A stretch of DNA of 64,000 nucleotides, from the NCBI GenBank assembly GCA_030263595.1, contig SZPG01000001.1:1-64000 (forward strand), written 5' to 3'. This document shows positions 16,292 to 24,910 of the stretch, piece after piece. Source of the stretch: Chloroflexi bacterium CFX6 (GTDB lineage: Bacteria > Chloroflexota > Anaerolineae > Anaerolineales > Villigracilaceae). The notes under the pieces are model-generated. The model had not been told where the DNA came from. It saw only the letters and a program-made list of their open reading frames with translations, and did no database searches. The translations under genes and the position numbers were made by a program. Every line of letters begins with the position of its first letter. The stretch's first letter is position 1.

Positions 16292-17488
16292 ATGTTCAAA
16301 CTCGAAACCACTCCCTTCCACGAACGGACGTCCAAACTGTGCCTCCCCCAAAACTGGCGGCGGTGGGCGGGATACATCGTCGCGGGTTCCTACGAACTGA
16401 CCCTCGACCGCGAGTATTGGGCGATCCGCAACTCGGCGGCGTTGATTGATGTCACGCCGTTGATCAAGTACGTCATCGAGGGAAAGGACGCGGCGGCTCT
16501 GTTGCATCGCGTCACCACCCGCGACATCCACAAAATGAAAGTGGGACAGGTCTATTACACGGGCTGGTGCGACGAGGAAGGCAGGATGATTGACGACGGC
16601 ACGATCACACGCCTCGAAGAACAGACCTTCCGCCTGACCGCTGCGGAACCGAACCTGCGCTGGCTGACGATGAACGCGGTCGGCATGGAAGTCGGGATTA
16701 TGGATGTCACCGCCGAAATCGCCGCGCTCAGTTTTCAAGGACCGAACACGAGGAAGATTCTGAACCTTGTCGTTGAAACGTCCGTGGACGAGTTGAAATA
16801 CTTCCGCGTGATGAAGAATAAGATCAATGGCATGGACGCGACCATTTCGCGCACCGGCTATACCGGCGACCTCGGTTACGAGATCTGGATGGAGAACAGG
16901 GACGCGCTTGCAATTTGGGATGCGTTGATGGAAGCAGGCGCGGACTACGGCATCATGCCGGTCGGCATCCTTGCCATGGACATGGCGCGCGTGGAGGCGG
17001 GTCTCTTCATGCTCGACGTGGATTACACCTCCACGACACACGCGTGGATCGAAGCGCAGAAGTCGTCGCCATTCGAGTTGGGACTGGGCTGGACGGTTGC
17101 GCTCGACAAGCCCGGCTACTTCGTCGGGCGGCGCGCCTTGGAACGCGAGAAACGCGAAGGCTCGGTGTGGAAGTTGATGGGACTTGAAGTCAATTGGGAG
17201 GGGATGGAAAAGATTTTCAAGGAGTCCGGCTTGCCTCCGCAGATACCCGGTATGGCGGTGCGGGCGAGTTTGCCGATTTTGGTTGGGAACGCGCAGGTGG
17301 GTTACGCTTCCACCTCGAGTTGGTCGCCGTTGTTGAAGAAATACATCGCCCTCGCTCATTTGCAGAAACCGTATTATGAAGTTGGGACGAACGTGCGAAT
17401 GGAGATCACAGCGGAACATCAACGCCGGCACGCCCCGGCGAAGGTGGTCAAACTCCCGTTTTACGAACCGGAGTGGAAGAGGAGGTAG
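16292..17488 (+). CDS. GcvT-family aminomethyltransferase-like protein
   Basis: 398 residues. Tetrahydrofolate-dependent GcvT fold: N-terminal AALIDVTPLIKYVIEGKDAA with LLHRVTTRDI, central SRTGYTGDLGYEIWMENRD, and a C-terminal barrel from LGLGWTVALDKPGYFVGRRA. Length suits glycine cleavage T protein or the related demethylases. There is no gcvH or gcvP nearby, and it travels with FAH and hemerythrin-like genes, so a demethylase for another methylated substrate is as likely as glycine cleavage. ATG at 16292 follows GAGAGAG. Confidence 0.85.
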   Translation: MFKLETTPFHERTSKLCLPQNWRRWAGYIVAGSYELTLDREYWAIRNSAALIDVTPLIKYVIEGKDAAALLHRVTTRDIHKMKVGQVYYTGWCDEEGRMIDDGTITRLEEQTFRLTAAEPNLRWLTMNAVGMEVGIMDVTAEIAALSFQGPNTRKILNLVVETSVDELKYFRVMKNKINGMDATISRTGYTGDLGYEIWMENRDALAIWDALMEAGADYGIMPVGILAMDMARVEAGLFMLDVDYTSTTHAWIEAQKSSPFELGLGWTVALDKPGYFVGRRALEREKREGSVWKLMGLEVNWEGMEKIFKESGLPPQIPGMAVRASLPILVGNAQVGYASTSSWSPLLKKYIALAHLQKPYYEVGTNVRMEITAEHQRRHAPAKVVKLPFYEPEWKRR

Positions 17489-17608
17489 AAGGCGGGTATC
17501 GGAGCGCTCGACGCGAAAACATAACAATCGTCAGGGAAGTTTTGTGCTTCGCGGCTTTAGCAATTCCCATTGGGTTGGAGTATCATAATGATAAGACAGG
17601 AGAAACTC

Positions 17609-18484
17609 ATGCGTGAATTGACCAGTGAAATCATCGAACTGATCCGCCGCACGTCCACGAGCCTGCCGAAGGACGTGGAGGACAGGTTGCGGGCGTCCGT
17701 CGAGAAGGAGGCGCCGGGCTCGGCGGCGCGCGGCGCGCTCGAGACGATCATGAAGAACATCGAGTTATCGCGCGCCCACTCCACGCCGATCTGCCAGGAT
17801 ACGGGGACGCCCATCTTTTACGTGCATTATCCCGAAGGGACGAGCACGCGCAAACTCAAAGGGCAGATCAGAGCCGCGCTGGCGGAGGCAACCAAACGGT
17901 CCTATATGCGACCGAACGCCGTGGACGCCATCTACGACAGGAACTCCGGGAACAATCTCGGCGGCGACGATTTCCCGTACATCCATTTTGAAGAGGTGGA
18001 TGCCGACCAGCCTTTGGTCATCGAATTGATGCTGAAAGGCGGCGGGTGTGAGAACGTCGGCGCGCAGTATTCGCTGCCGGATAACAAACTGGGCGCGGGG
18101 CGCGACCTGGCGGGCGTCCGCAAGGTGGTTTTGGATGCAGTGCAGAAGGCGCAGGGAAAGGGATGCGCGCCGGGCATCCTGGGCGTATCCATTGGCGGCG
18201 ACCGGGGATCGTCCTACGTCAAATCGAAGGAAGCGCTGTTCAGCGAGATGGGGACGCGCAACCCCGACCCGAAGATCGCCGAACTCGAAGAACGCCTGAC
18301 GCGGGAAGCCAACGAACTGGGCATCGGTCCGATGGGCTTTGGCGGGCAGACCACCGTGCTGGATACGAAGATCACCGGAATGCACCGCTTACCCGCTTCG
18401 TATTTTGTGTCCGTTTCGTACATGTGCTGGGCATACCGCCGCCGCAGGATGACGGTGAAGGGCGAGGAAGTGGAATACGATTAA
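17609..18484 (+). CDS. fumA: Fumarate hydratase class I, alpha subunit
   Basis: 291 residues, N-terminal domain of class I [4Fe-4S] fumarase or the related L(+)-tartrate dehydratase. Cluster ligands appear in STPICQDTGTPIFYV, LKGGGCENVGAQYSLP and AQGKGCAPGILGVSIGGDRG. C-terminal TTVLDTKITGMHRLPASYFV is typical. ATG 17609 has ACAGGAG upstream; an earlier in-frame ATG (17570) lacks a site. The beta subunit gene follows after a palindromic element. Converts fumarate to malate in the TCA cycle; fumarase is preferred over tartrate dehydratase because no tartrate genes are near. Confidence 0.88.
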   Translation: MRELTSEIIELIRRTSTSLPKDVEDRLRASVEKEAPGSAARGALETIMKNIELSRAHSTPICQDTGTPIFYVHYPEGTSTRKLKGQIRAALAEATKRSYMRPNAVDAIYDRNSGNNLGGDDFPYIHFEEVDADQPLVIELMLKGGGCENVGAQYSLPDNKLGAGRDLAGVRKVVLDAVQKAQGKGCAPGILGVSIGGDRGSSYVKSKEALFSEMGTRNPDPKIAELEERLTREANELGIGPMGFGGQTTVLDTKITGMHRLPASYFVSVSYMCWAYRRRRMTVKGEEVEYD

Positions 18485-18489
18485 CATAT

Positions 18490-18566
18490 GTCATTGCGAG
18501 CGTTCGCTGCGAAGCAATCTTCACGTATGCAAGGGGATTGCTTCGGGCTGTCGCCCTCGCAATGAC
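18490..18566. repeat. Palindromic dispersed element, copy 3 (best conserved)
   Basis: Perfect 11-bp ends GTCATTGCGAG and CTCGCAATGAC, with internal GAAGCAATC and GATTGCTTC. It lies between the two fumarase subunit genes, so it is probably transcribed as part of that mRNA and may form a stabilising or attenuating hairpin. Confidence 0.9.
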
Positions 18567-18584
18567 GTGTGAAAGGAAGAAACC

Positions 18585-19214
18585 ATGCGTGAAATAACCA
18601 TTCCCATCAGCAATGAAGTCATCCGCAGTTTGCGCGCGGGAGACCCGGTCGAGTTAACAGGGATCATGGTGACCGGACGCGACGCCGTCCACAAGTGGAT
18701 GAGCGAGACGTTCATCAAGAAGACCCGCCAGCCGCAGGGCGACGATTTGCAGGCGTATGAAGCGATCAAAAAGCATCTCGATCATGGCGTGCTATATCAC
18801 TGCGGTCCCGTTGTCTCCGGGCTGGATACGAAGGCATACAAGTTCGTCGCGGCGGGACCCACCACCTCCACGCGCGAGGAGCCGTATCAAGCCGACGTGA
18901 TGAAGCACTTCGACATCAAGGGCGTGATCGGCAAGGGGGGCATGGGGGCGAAGACCCTGAAGGGATGCGAAGAAACGCCCGGCGTATATTTCCATGCCAT
19001 TGGCGGCGCGGCGTCGTTTCTCGCGCAGACCGTGCAAAAGGTGTTGGGCGTTTACAAACTCGAAGAATTCGGCGTCCCCGAAGCGATGTGGGTGATCGAG
19101 GTGAAGAACTTCCCCGTCGTCGTCACCATGGATTCGCACGGCGTGAGCAAACATTCGACTTTGGACGAAAGTTCGCGCAAGGTTCTGGACGAACTTCTGG
19201 CGCAGCCGTATTGA
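18585..19214 (+). CDS. fumB: Fumarate hydratase class I, beta subunit
   Basis: 209 residues, C-terminal domain of class I fumarase: LRAGDPVELTGIMVTGRDAV, LYHCGPVVSGLDTKAYKFV, VAAGPTTSTREEPYQADVM and GKGGMGAKTLKGCEETPGVY, which is the usual substrate-binding layout. AGGAAG precedes the ATG. It is separated from the alpha subunit by 100 nt occupied by a palindromic element. Function requires the alpha subunit. Ends in front of a strong hairpin at 19303. Confidence 0.88.
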   Translation: MREITIPISNEVIRSLRAGDPVELTGIMVTGRDAVHKWMSETFIKKTRQPQGDDLQAYEAIKKHLDHGVLYHCGPVVSGLDTKAYKFVAAGPTTSTREEPYQADVMKHFDIKGVIGKGGMGAKTLKGCEETPGVYFHAIGGAASFLAQTVQKVLGVYKLEEFGVPEAMWVIEVKNFPVVVTMDSHGVSKHSTLDESSRKVLDELLAQPY

Positions 19215-19299
19215 GTCACGCGCTGCGCGCCGTCCCGAAGGTCGAACAGGGACAAGACTGGATCGCGAACCCTTCGGGGCGTTATCCGTAAAACGAGAC

Positions 19300-19338
19300 T
19301 ATAATCACCACCGGGACTTCCTCCCGGTGGTGATTTTT
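19300..19338 (+). terminator. 14-bp hairpin with T-run abutting the ogt start
   Basis: Arms AATCACCACCGGGA (19303-19316) and TCCCGGTGGTGATT (19322-19335) with a 5-nt loop, then TTT. It should terminate fumB transcription. Its left arm also overlaps a TATAAT (19300-19305). The ATG at 19340 follows within 5 nt, leaving no room for a ribosome binding site outside the stem. Confidence 0.7.
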
Positions 19339-19339
19339 C

Positions 19340-19873
19340 ATGAAAACGAAGATAGCCGCGGCAAATCCCATGTACACCGGCGAACTGAACGGGACGCCCA
19401 TTGGAGACCTGCGCCTCGCCGCCTCCGACTTTGGGCTGGTCGCCGTTGAATGGGCTGAATCCCAGCCCGAGTTCGACGCCTTCCTTGCCCGCCTCAAACG
19501 TCCCATCCAACCCGACGAGCGCAGGATCAAACCCTACGCCCGCGAACTTGCGGAATACCTCAACGGCAAACGGACCGCCTTCACCATCCCCATTGACTGG
19601 ACGATCTTCCGTCCGTTCCAACGTGAGGCATTGCAGGCGATCTTCCGCATCCCTTACGGCGAAACACGGACGTATGCCGAGATCGCCGCGCAGATCAACC
19701 GTCCGCGCGCGTATCGCGCCGTCGGACGCGCCAACGCCACCAACCCCATGCCGCTGGTGATCCCTTGTCACCGCGTCATCGGCACGGATGGCAAACTCCA
19801 CGGCTACGGCGGCGGGGAGGGATTACCTACGAAGGAATGGCTGTTGAAGATGGAAGGCGCGGTGATGGCGTGA
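19340..19873 (+). CDS. ogt: Methylated-DNA--protein-cysteine methyltransferase
   Basis: 177 residues, suicide alkyltransferase for O6-alkylguanine. Active site NPMPLVIPCHRVIGTDGKLH with the acceptor cysteine in PCHRV; DNA-binding helix-turn-helix in RIPYGETRTYAEIAAQINRP with AYRAVGRANATN. N-terminal domain begins TPIGDLRLAASDFGLVAVEW. ATG 19340 is the first possible start, but ATG 19370 (MYTGELNG) is also plausible because the hairpin at 19303-19335 covers the upstream region. Single gene. Confidence 0.9.
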   Translation: MKTKIAAANPMYTGELNGTPIGDLRLAASDFGLVAVEWAESQPEFDAFLARLKRPIQPDERRIKPYARELAEYLNGKRTAFTIPIDWTIFRPFQREALQAIFRIPYGETRTYAEIAAQINRPRAYRAVGRANATNPMPLVIPCHRVIGTDGKLHGYGGGEGLPTKEWLLKMEGAVMA

Positions 19874-20029
19874 AAAATATAGACCTAAGAAATTTTCAAA
19901 ATCTCGCAGGTCTAAAGCGCAAGAATCGGGTAGGCATGATCGAGGTTATCTCATAGAATGAGCCAGTGTGTAATATTTCCACCATCAAGTTCATCGTAAC
20001 TTCATCGTCCAAAGGATAAGGAGAGCAAC

Positions 20030-20935
20030 TTGAAACCCAAACACTGGTTCGTATTCATCACATTAGGTCTGATCTGGAGCTCTTCGTTTCTCTGGATCAA
20101 GATCGGCGTGCAGGAGATCGGTCCCATGGCGCTGACCGCCTTCCGCATGTTGTTCGGCGCGGTCACCGCGGCGGCGATCGGCGCATTCCGCAAAGTGACC
20201 TGGCCCCGCGACCGGAAGACCTGGGGCATCTTCGCCGTCCTCGGTCCCGCCAGCCTTGCCATCCCCATCTTCTTCATCTCGTGGGGCGAACAGACGATTG
20301 ACTCGGCGGTCGCCTCCATCCTCAACGCGACCGTCCCGTTGTTTACCATCGTCCTCGCCCATTTCCTGCTGCACGACGACAGGATGACCGCCCAAAAAGT
20401 TACCGGCTTGTTGATCGGTTTTGCGGGCGTGGTGGTCCTGATGAGCAAGGACCTGACCGCAGGCGCGCACAACTCGATCATCGGGCAGGCGGCGGTCATC
20501 CTGGCTTCCCTCTTCTACGCGGGGAGCGCGGTCTTCGCCCGCAAACTCACCCAGCACGTGGAGGGCATTGTGCGCGGCGCGATGCCGCTCATCACCTCCG
20601 CGCTCTTCATGTGGGCGGTCGGTCCGCTGGCTGAAAAGCCGTTCCTCTTCCCCAGCCTGCCTCTCACGTGGACTGCGATCCTGTGGCTGGGCATCCTCGG
20701 TTCGGGGGTGGCGGTGATCATGCTCTGGTACCTCATCCATGAGATCGGTCCCACGCGCACGTCGTTGGTGACGTATCTTTTTCCCGTCGGCGGAGTCATC
20801 CTCGGCGTCATCTTTTTGAACGAACAACTCTCGTGGCAGTTGGTGGCCGGGACGCTTTTGATCGTCGCGAGCCTCGCGGTCGTTAATTGGAAGCCAGCCC
20901 AACGTCCGGCAATCGAAACGCAAAAGTCTGCATGA
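20030..20935 (+). CDS. EamA/DMT family transporter
   Basis: 301 residues with ten predicted transmembrane segments in two EamA halves: FVFITLGLIWSSSFLWIKIG (TM1) and SIIGQAAVILASLFYAGSAV for the second half. Start is TTG at 20030, supported by AAGGAGAGCAAC just before it. Family members export amino acids or metabolites; the substrate is unknown. The stop overlaps the start of the next gene (ATGA), giving an operon with the glycosyltransferase and era. Confidence 0.86.
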   Translation: MKPKHWFVFITLGLIWSSSFLWIKIGVQEIGPMALTAFRMLFGAVTAAAIGAFRKVTWPRDRKTWGIFAVLGPASLAIPIFFISWGEQTIDSAVASILNATVPLFTIVLAHFLLHDDRMTAQKVTGLLIGFAGVVVLMSKDLTAGAHNSIIGQAAVILASLFYAGSAVFARKLTQHVEGIVRGAMPLITSALFMWAVGPLAEKPFLFPSLPLTWTAILWLGILGSGVAVIMLWYLIHEIGPTRTSLVTYLFPVGGVILGVIFLNEQLSWQLVAGTLLIVASLAVVNWKPAQRPAIETQKSA

Positions 20936-22569
20936 CGAAATCAGTTTCCCGAAAAGCCTTCCTCGAACAATACGAGTTTCTCGTCCCGCTCGTATTGTTC
21001 ATCCTTTTCCTCGCGTTCACGCTGCCCGGCATCTCGTGGGGCGCGCCGTCCGTCTGGCACCCCGACGAGATCGTGGTGCGCTCGATCAAGGCATTGCACG
21101 GCGAGTGGCAGTTTAGCGAGATCAACTTCGATTACCCCGACCTGCCGCAGTACGCAATGTTCTTCCTCGGGAAGTTGCTCCTCGCCCTCGGCAAAACGGA
21201 CGGCGACGTGCTTGTCGCTTCGCGCGTCCTTTCGGCTGTCCTCGCGGGTCTGACGGTGATCCTCACCTATATCATCGCGCGCCGCATCGGAGGCGGTATC
21301 TTCACCTCAGGCTTGAGCGGACTTTTGCTCATCTCCGTCAGCGAAATGTCCCACAACGGACGCTTCGCGCACAACGACACCTATCTTATCTTCTTCACAA
21401 CATTATCCGTTCTTTGTTTGCTCAATTACGTCAACGGTCACAACAGGATCTGGTTGTATGCATCCTTTGTGACGGTGGGCATGGCGGCATCCAGCAAATA
21501 CATCGGCGGGAGCCTTGTGCTGGCGCCATTGGCAGTCTATCTCATCGAACAGAGACATCGCATTGGAAAACAGTGGCTTCCTTTTCTTGAAACGCTGTTC
21601 ATCAGCGCGGCAGTGACGTTTTTGGGATTCGCCCTCGGCACTCCCAAGGCGCTGACCTGGATGGCGTACTACTTCAAGCGGTTATTCTCCACCCTGCAAT
21701 GGCAGGTGAATTACGGGCACCAGCCGGACAGCGTGCGCGGCATCCTCGGGCAATACGGCGTGATGGCGAACGGACTCGGTCTTGCGCTTGTCCTGCTATT
21801 TGGCATCGCGTTCTTCTGGACGGTCTGGAAGGTGGTCGAGGCATTTCGAAAGGACACGACATCAGGGGAGCCGCGGACAGGATCATTCGCCGTTCTTCTG
21901 CTTGCGATCCTCGCGCTCGACCTGCCGATGATGATCTCGTACAACTACCAGTTGCGATACTTTCTGACGTTGATGCCGTTCCTTGCCGCGCTCGCCGCGT
22001 TCTTCATCGCGGACGTTTATCAACGGGCAAGGGCAACGGGCAAAACGGTCCATCCCGTTGCGGTCACTGTGACGGTTTCCGCGGTCATCCTGTATTCGCT
22101 TGCGCGCCTCGTCAGCCTCATGCTGCTGGTGATGAACGACGCGCGCATGCCCGCCTCCGCCTTCATGGACGCGTTACCGGCCGGGGCGACCCTCGAACAT
22201 ACGTATTACCCGCCGACCTACGATGGAAGTCGTTTCGAACGCGAACATAACTATCCCATTTACTTCGTGAGAGGCGACGAACCGCTGCCAACGGATAAAC
22301 GATTCGAATACAACGCCGGGGAGACGGGCCTCGACGACCGTGAAACGGATTACCTCGTCGTTGACAGTTTCACCTCGGACAAATTCGACGACCCGCATTA
22401 TTGCGAATCCATGCCAGCCGAATGTGAGTTCTTCAAGCAACTCGAAACGGGCGGCTCGAACCATTACAAACTATCGAAGGAGTTCAAGTACAGCCTGCCG
22501 CCGTATCTGCCGCAGATCAATTTCGAGTTCATCAACCCATCCATCCGCATCTACGAAAGGGTCCCATGA
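20932..22569 (+). CDS. GT39-like membrane glycosyltransferase
   Basis: 545 residues. GT-C fold: TM1 (VPLVLFILFLAFTLPGI), then SVWHPDEIVVRSIKALHG, in which the DE pair is the catalytic motif of PMT/ArnT-type enzymes, followed by about ten more membrane segments and a soluble C-terminal domain of 150 residues. Likely transfers a sugar from a polyprenyl phosphate donor onto a protein or lipid at the outer face of the membrane. ATG 20932 overlaps the EamA stop by 4 nt, and its own stop overlaps era the same way. Confidence 0.8.
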   Translation: MTKSVSRKAFLEQYEFLVPLVLFILFLAFTLPGISWGAPSVWHPDEIVVRSIKALHGEWQFSEINFDYPDLPQYAMFFLGKLLLALGKTDGDVLVASRVLSAVLAGLTVILTYIIARRIGGGIFTSGLSGLLLISVSEMSHNGRFAHNDTYLIFFTTLSVLCLLNYVNGHNRIWLYASFVTVGMAASSKYIGGSLVLAPLAVYLIEQRHRIGKQWLPFLETLFISAAVTFLGFALGTPKALTWMAYYFKRLFSTLQWQVNYGHQPDSVRGILGQYGVMANGLGLALVLLFGIAFFWTVWKVVEAFRKDTTSGEPRTGSFAVLLLAILALDLPMMISYNYQLRYFLTLMPFLAALAAFFIADVYQRARATGKTVHPVAVTVTVSAVILYSLARLVSLMLLVMNDARMPASAFMDALPAGATLEHTYYPPTYDGSRFEREHNYPIYFVRGDEPLPTDKRFEYNAGETGLDDRETDYLVVDSFTSDKFDDPHYCESMPAECEFFKQLETGGSNHYKLSKEFKYSLPPYLPQINFEFINPSIRIYERVP

Positions 22570-23483
22570 ACGATTTCCGTTCGGGCTTCATCGCCATCAT
22601 CGGACGTCCGAATGTCGGCAAGTCCACGCTGGTCAACGCGCTGCTTGGTCAAAAGATCGCCGCGGTCTCGCCCAAGCCGCAGACCACCCGCAAACGTCAG
22701 CTCGGCATTCTCACCACCGATTCGTATCAACTCGTTTTTGTGGATACGCCCGGCATCCACAACCCGCGCCACAAACTTGGGAAGTTCCTGAACCAGGAAG
22801 CGGAGGAATCATTGGAGGGCGTGGACGTGATCCTCTGGCTGGTGGATGTCTCGGTCAAGCCGACGGAGGAGGACAAACAGATCGGACTCCTGCTCGGCAG
22901 ACTCCCGCGTCGGACTCCTCTCGTGCTTGCCGCGAACAAAATGGACCTGGTCCCGGCTGAGGCATTGACCCGCAATCTCGAAGCGTATCAGGCGTCGGTG
23001 AAGAAAGAAGCGCACGTCGTCTCCATCTCCGCCACGCATGACATGCATCTCAATGAGCTGGTCGAGTTGCTTGTTTCGCTCAGTCCATTTCGTGCACCTG
23101 AATATGACGAGGAGCAAATCACGGACTCATACGAACGCGACATCGCCGCAGACTTGATCCGTGAAGCGTGCCTGAACCATCTGCGCGATGAAGTGCCGCA
23201 TGGCGTCGGCGTGCGCATTGACGAGTTCAAGGAACGCGAGAACGGGATGTTGTACATCGCCGCGACGATCTTCGTGGAACGGGACTCGCAGAAGGGGATC
23301 GTGATCGGCGAGGGGGGCAGGATGTTGAAGGCGATCGGGAGCGACGCGCGGAAGGAGATCGAGGAGATGGGCGGGCGGCCTGTATTCTTGGAGTTGCGTG
23401 CCAAGGTGCTGAAGGACTGGCGTAACGACGAGAACGCCATGAACCGGCTTGGGTATCGGATCGGGAAGAAAAAGAAGAGATAG
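22566..23483 (+). CDS. era: GTPase Era
   Basis: 305 residues. GTP-binding motifs: GRPNVGKSTL (G1), TTRKRQ with the effector threonine (G2), DTPGIH (G3), ANKMD (G4), and SISA (G5). The C-terminal KH domain carries VERDSQKGIVIGEGGRMLKA with the GxxG-like IGEGG. Needed for 16S rRNA maturation and 30S assembly. ATGA overlap with the preceding glycosyltransferase gene; the usual partners ybeY and dgkA are not here but at 54.5-55.4 kb. Confidence 0.94.
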   Translation: MNDFRSGFIAIIGRPNVGKSTLVNALLGQKIAAVSPKPQTTRKRQLGILTTDSYQLVFVDTPGIHNPRHKLGKFLNQEAEESLEGVDVILWLVDVSVKPTEEDKQIGLLLGRLPRRTPLVLAANKMDLVPAEALTRNLEAYQASVKKEAHVVSISATHDMHLNELVELLVSLSPFRAPEYDEEQITDSYERDIAADLIREACLNHLRDEVPHGVGVRIDEFKERENGMLYIAATIFVERDSQKGIVIGEGGRMLKAIGSDARKEIEEMGGRPVFLELRAKVLKDWRNDENAMNRLGYRIGKKKKR

Positions 23484-23489
23484 GTATAT

Positions 23490-23560
23490 GTCATTGCGAC
23501 CTTCGGGAAGCAATCCCCGCTACAATGTTGGAGATTGCTTCGCCTTCGGCTCGCAATGAC
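23490..23560. repeat. Palindromic dispersed element, copy 4
   Basis: Left end GTCATTGCGAC, right end CTCGCAATGAC, internal GAAGCAATC and GATTGCTTC. Fills most of the gap between era and the next gene. Confidence 0.88.
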
Positions 23561-23581
23561 ATAACTGTTCGGGAGGCACAA

Positions 23582-24247
23582 ATGAACATCTGGCTTATCC
23601 TTGCCTTCGTCTTCGCCGCGTTGGAGGCGCTGGCATTGCGGAGGGGATGGGATAAATTGGAATACGCTGCCAAGCCTGCCGTGATGATCTGCCTGTTCGC
23701 GTGGCTGTATTTCGCCACAGGCTTGCAGGGCGTGACGTTCTGGTTCGGGGTCGGGATTCTGTTCGCTCTGGCGGGGGACGTTCTGCTGATGATCTCGCTC
23801 GACCGCATGTTCATCTTCGGGTTGACCGCGTTCCTGTTCGCGCACCTCTCCTATCTCGCGGGGTTCCAGAACGAATTGAGGACGGTCAGTTTCTGGTCGG
23901 TATTGCTGGTCGTGATCGTTTTTATCAACGCAGCAAGGTTGATGCGGAGGATAATCGCGGCGATCCGCGCAAAGGGACAATCCCGCCTGGTCGGTCCGGT
24001 CGTCCTGTATTCGAGCGTGATCACCGTAATGCTCTACGCCGCGATGACGACGCTTTCAAACCCCTCCTGGAAGGCGGGCGCTTCGCTCCTCGTGGGGCTG
24101 GGCGCGTTCCTGTTCTATCTTTCCGATATCATCCTGGCGTGGAACAAGTTCGTCTCCCCCGTCAAGAACGGACGATTGCTCAACATCGCCGCCTATCACC
24201 TCGGGCAGATCGGTCTGATCGCCGGGGTGATCGCTCAGTTTGGGTGA
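23582..24247 (+). CDS. YhhN/TMEM86 family membrane protein (lysoplasmalogenase-like)
   Basis: 221 residues with seven to eight membrane segments. Conserved family sites: FALAGDVLLMISLDRMFIFG (acidic residues within the membrane), AFLFAHLSYLAGF, and the late FLFYLSDIILAWNKF. Members hydrolyse the vinyl-ether bond of lysoplasmalogens, which would suit an anaerobe. ATG 23582 has GGGAGG upstream; the long upstream extension of the frame runs into the repeat element and is rejected. Overlaps the convergent DUF2277 gene by 13 nt. Confidence 0.82.
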   Translation: MNIWLILAFVFAALEALALRRGWDKLEYAAKPAVMICLFAWLYFATGLQGVTFWFGVGILFALAGDVLLMISLDRMFIFGLTAFLFAHLSYLAGFQNELRTVSFWSVLLVVIVFINAARLMRRIIAAIRAKGQSRLVGPVVLYSSVITVMLYAAMTTLSNPSWKAGASLLVGLGAFLFYLSDIILAWNKFVSPVKNGRLLNIAAYHLGQIGLIAGVIAQFG

Positions 24248-24456
24248 GGGGGGCGGTTTGCCTGCTTCAATTGACCCAGCAATACCCGCGTGGCTTTCGC
24301 CACCTCCTCCACCGCCCGCTCGAACGCCTCCTCGTTGACCTTCGACGGTTTACGGTACCCGCTGATCTTTCTCACGTATTGCAGCGCCGCGGCGCGGACG
24401 TCCTCCTCGCCGGCGGGGATTTCCGCATTTCGTAATGTTTTGATGCTCCGGCACAT
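24235..24456 (-). CDS. DUF2277 family small protein
   Basis: 73 residues. The start MCRSIKTLRN and the block AALQYVRKISGYRKPSKVNE, then AFERAVEEVA, match the DUF2277 family, which is short and helical and has an N-terminal MCR(S/N)I(K/R) signature. Function unknown. Converges on and overlaps the YhhN gene. The next gene upstream ends 10 nt away, suggesting a small operon. Confidence 0.85.
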   Translation of the reverse strand: MCRSIKTLRNAEIPAGEEDVRAAALQYVRKISGYRKPSKVNEEAFERAVEEVAKATRVLLGQLKQANRPPHPN

Positions 24457-24465
24457 GGTCTGCTC

Positions 24466-24807
24466 CTATTGAACCTTTGGCGGCGCGTCCCGGCCGTCCA
24501 GCGTGTACATGTCCGCGTCGGCGGGCTGGAGGGTGACGCCGAAGATGCGGCTCAGGTTGTTGTTCGCGGCTTCGAGCAGGCTGTTCAACTGCGCCTCGTC
24601 CTTTGCTTCGCCGCGTAAGACGATCTCCTTGCCTCCGCTCAAACGCTGGATGAAATGCACCCATTCGTAGACGCCGTCCACGCGCTTCTTGACGAGCAGT
24701 TTGTACATGCCCACTTCCTTGATGTAGGGCGTGATCCAGGCGCCCGCGATCTCCTCGCCCTCGTCTATCGTCATGATCGCCAGTTCACGCAGGGATGGTT
24801 TTTTCAT
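24466..24807 (-). CDS. Hypothetical protein
   Basis: 113 residues from ATG 24807, which has an AAGGAAGTCC site upstream; longer in-frame starts lack one. No family recognised. The protein is soluble and mixed alpha/beta: SLRELAIMTIDEGEEIAGAW, then a beta hairpin KEVGMYKLLVKKRVDGVYEW, and a helix with DEAQLNSLLEAANNNLSRIF. The tail ends LQPADADMYTLDGRDAPPKV. Conserved-looking gene in an operon with DUF2277; about 100 nt separates it from the holB stop. Confidence 0.65.
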   Translation of the reverse strand: MKKPSLRELAIMTIDEGEEIAGAWITPYIKEVGMYKLLVKKRVDGVYEWVHFIQRLSGGKEIVLRGEAKDEAQLNSLLEAANNNLSRIFGVTLQPADADMYTLDGRDAPPKVQ

Positions 24808-24910
24808 AAAGGACTTCCTTTCTCGAAGAAGTAACGGCTGATGATTTTTAACTCGTAATGCCGCCCAGGGCGCGTTGGAGAACGCCAATTACGCGGGTTA
24901 CTGCATAAGA

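Noticed and set aside
15695-17527. A 610-codon open frame on the minus strand opposite the hemerythrin-like and GcvT-like genes
   Set aside because: Opposite strand of well-recognised genes; composition is rich in Arg/His/Gln with no motif. It is a GC-driven shadow, as are the long frames at 13369-14553, 27018-28592, 32489-33973, 34086-35603 and 43477-45825.
20932-24247. Tn-like island because of the palindromic element near era
   Set aside because: Genes overlap by 4 nt in normal operon order and the element is one of seven intergenic copies; no transposase or target duplication is seen.
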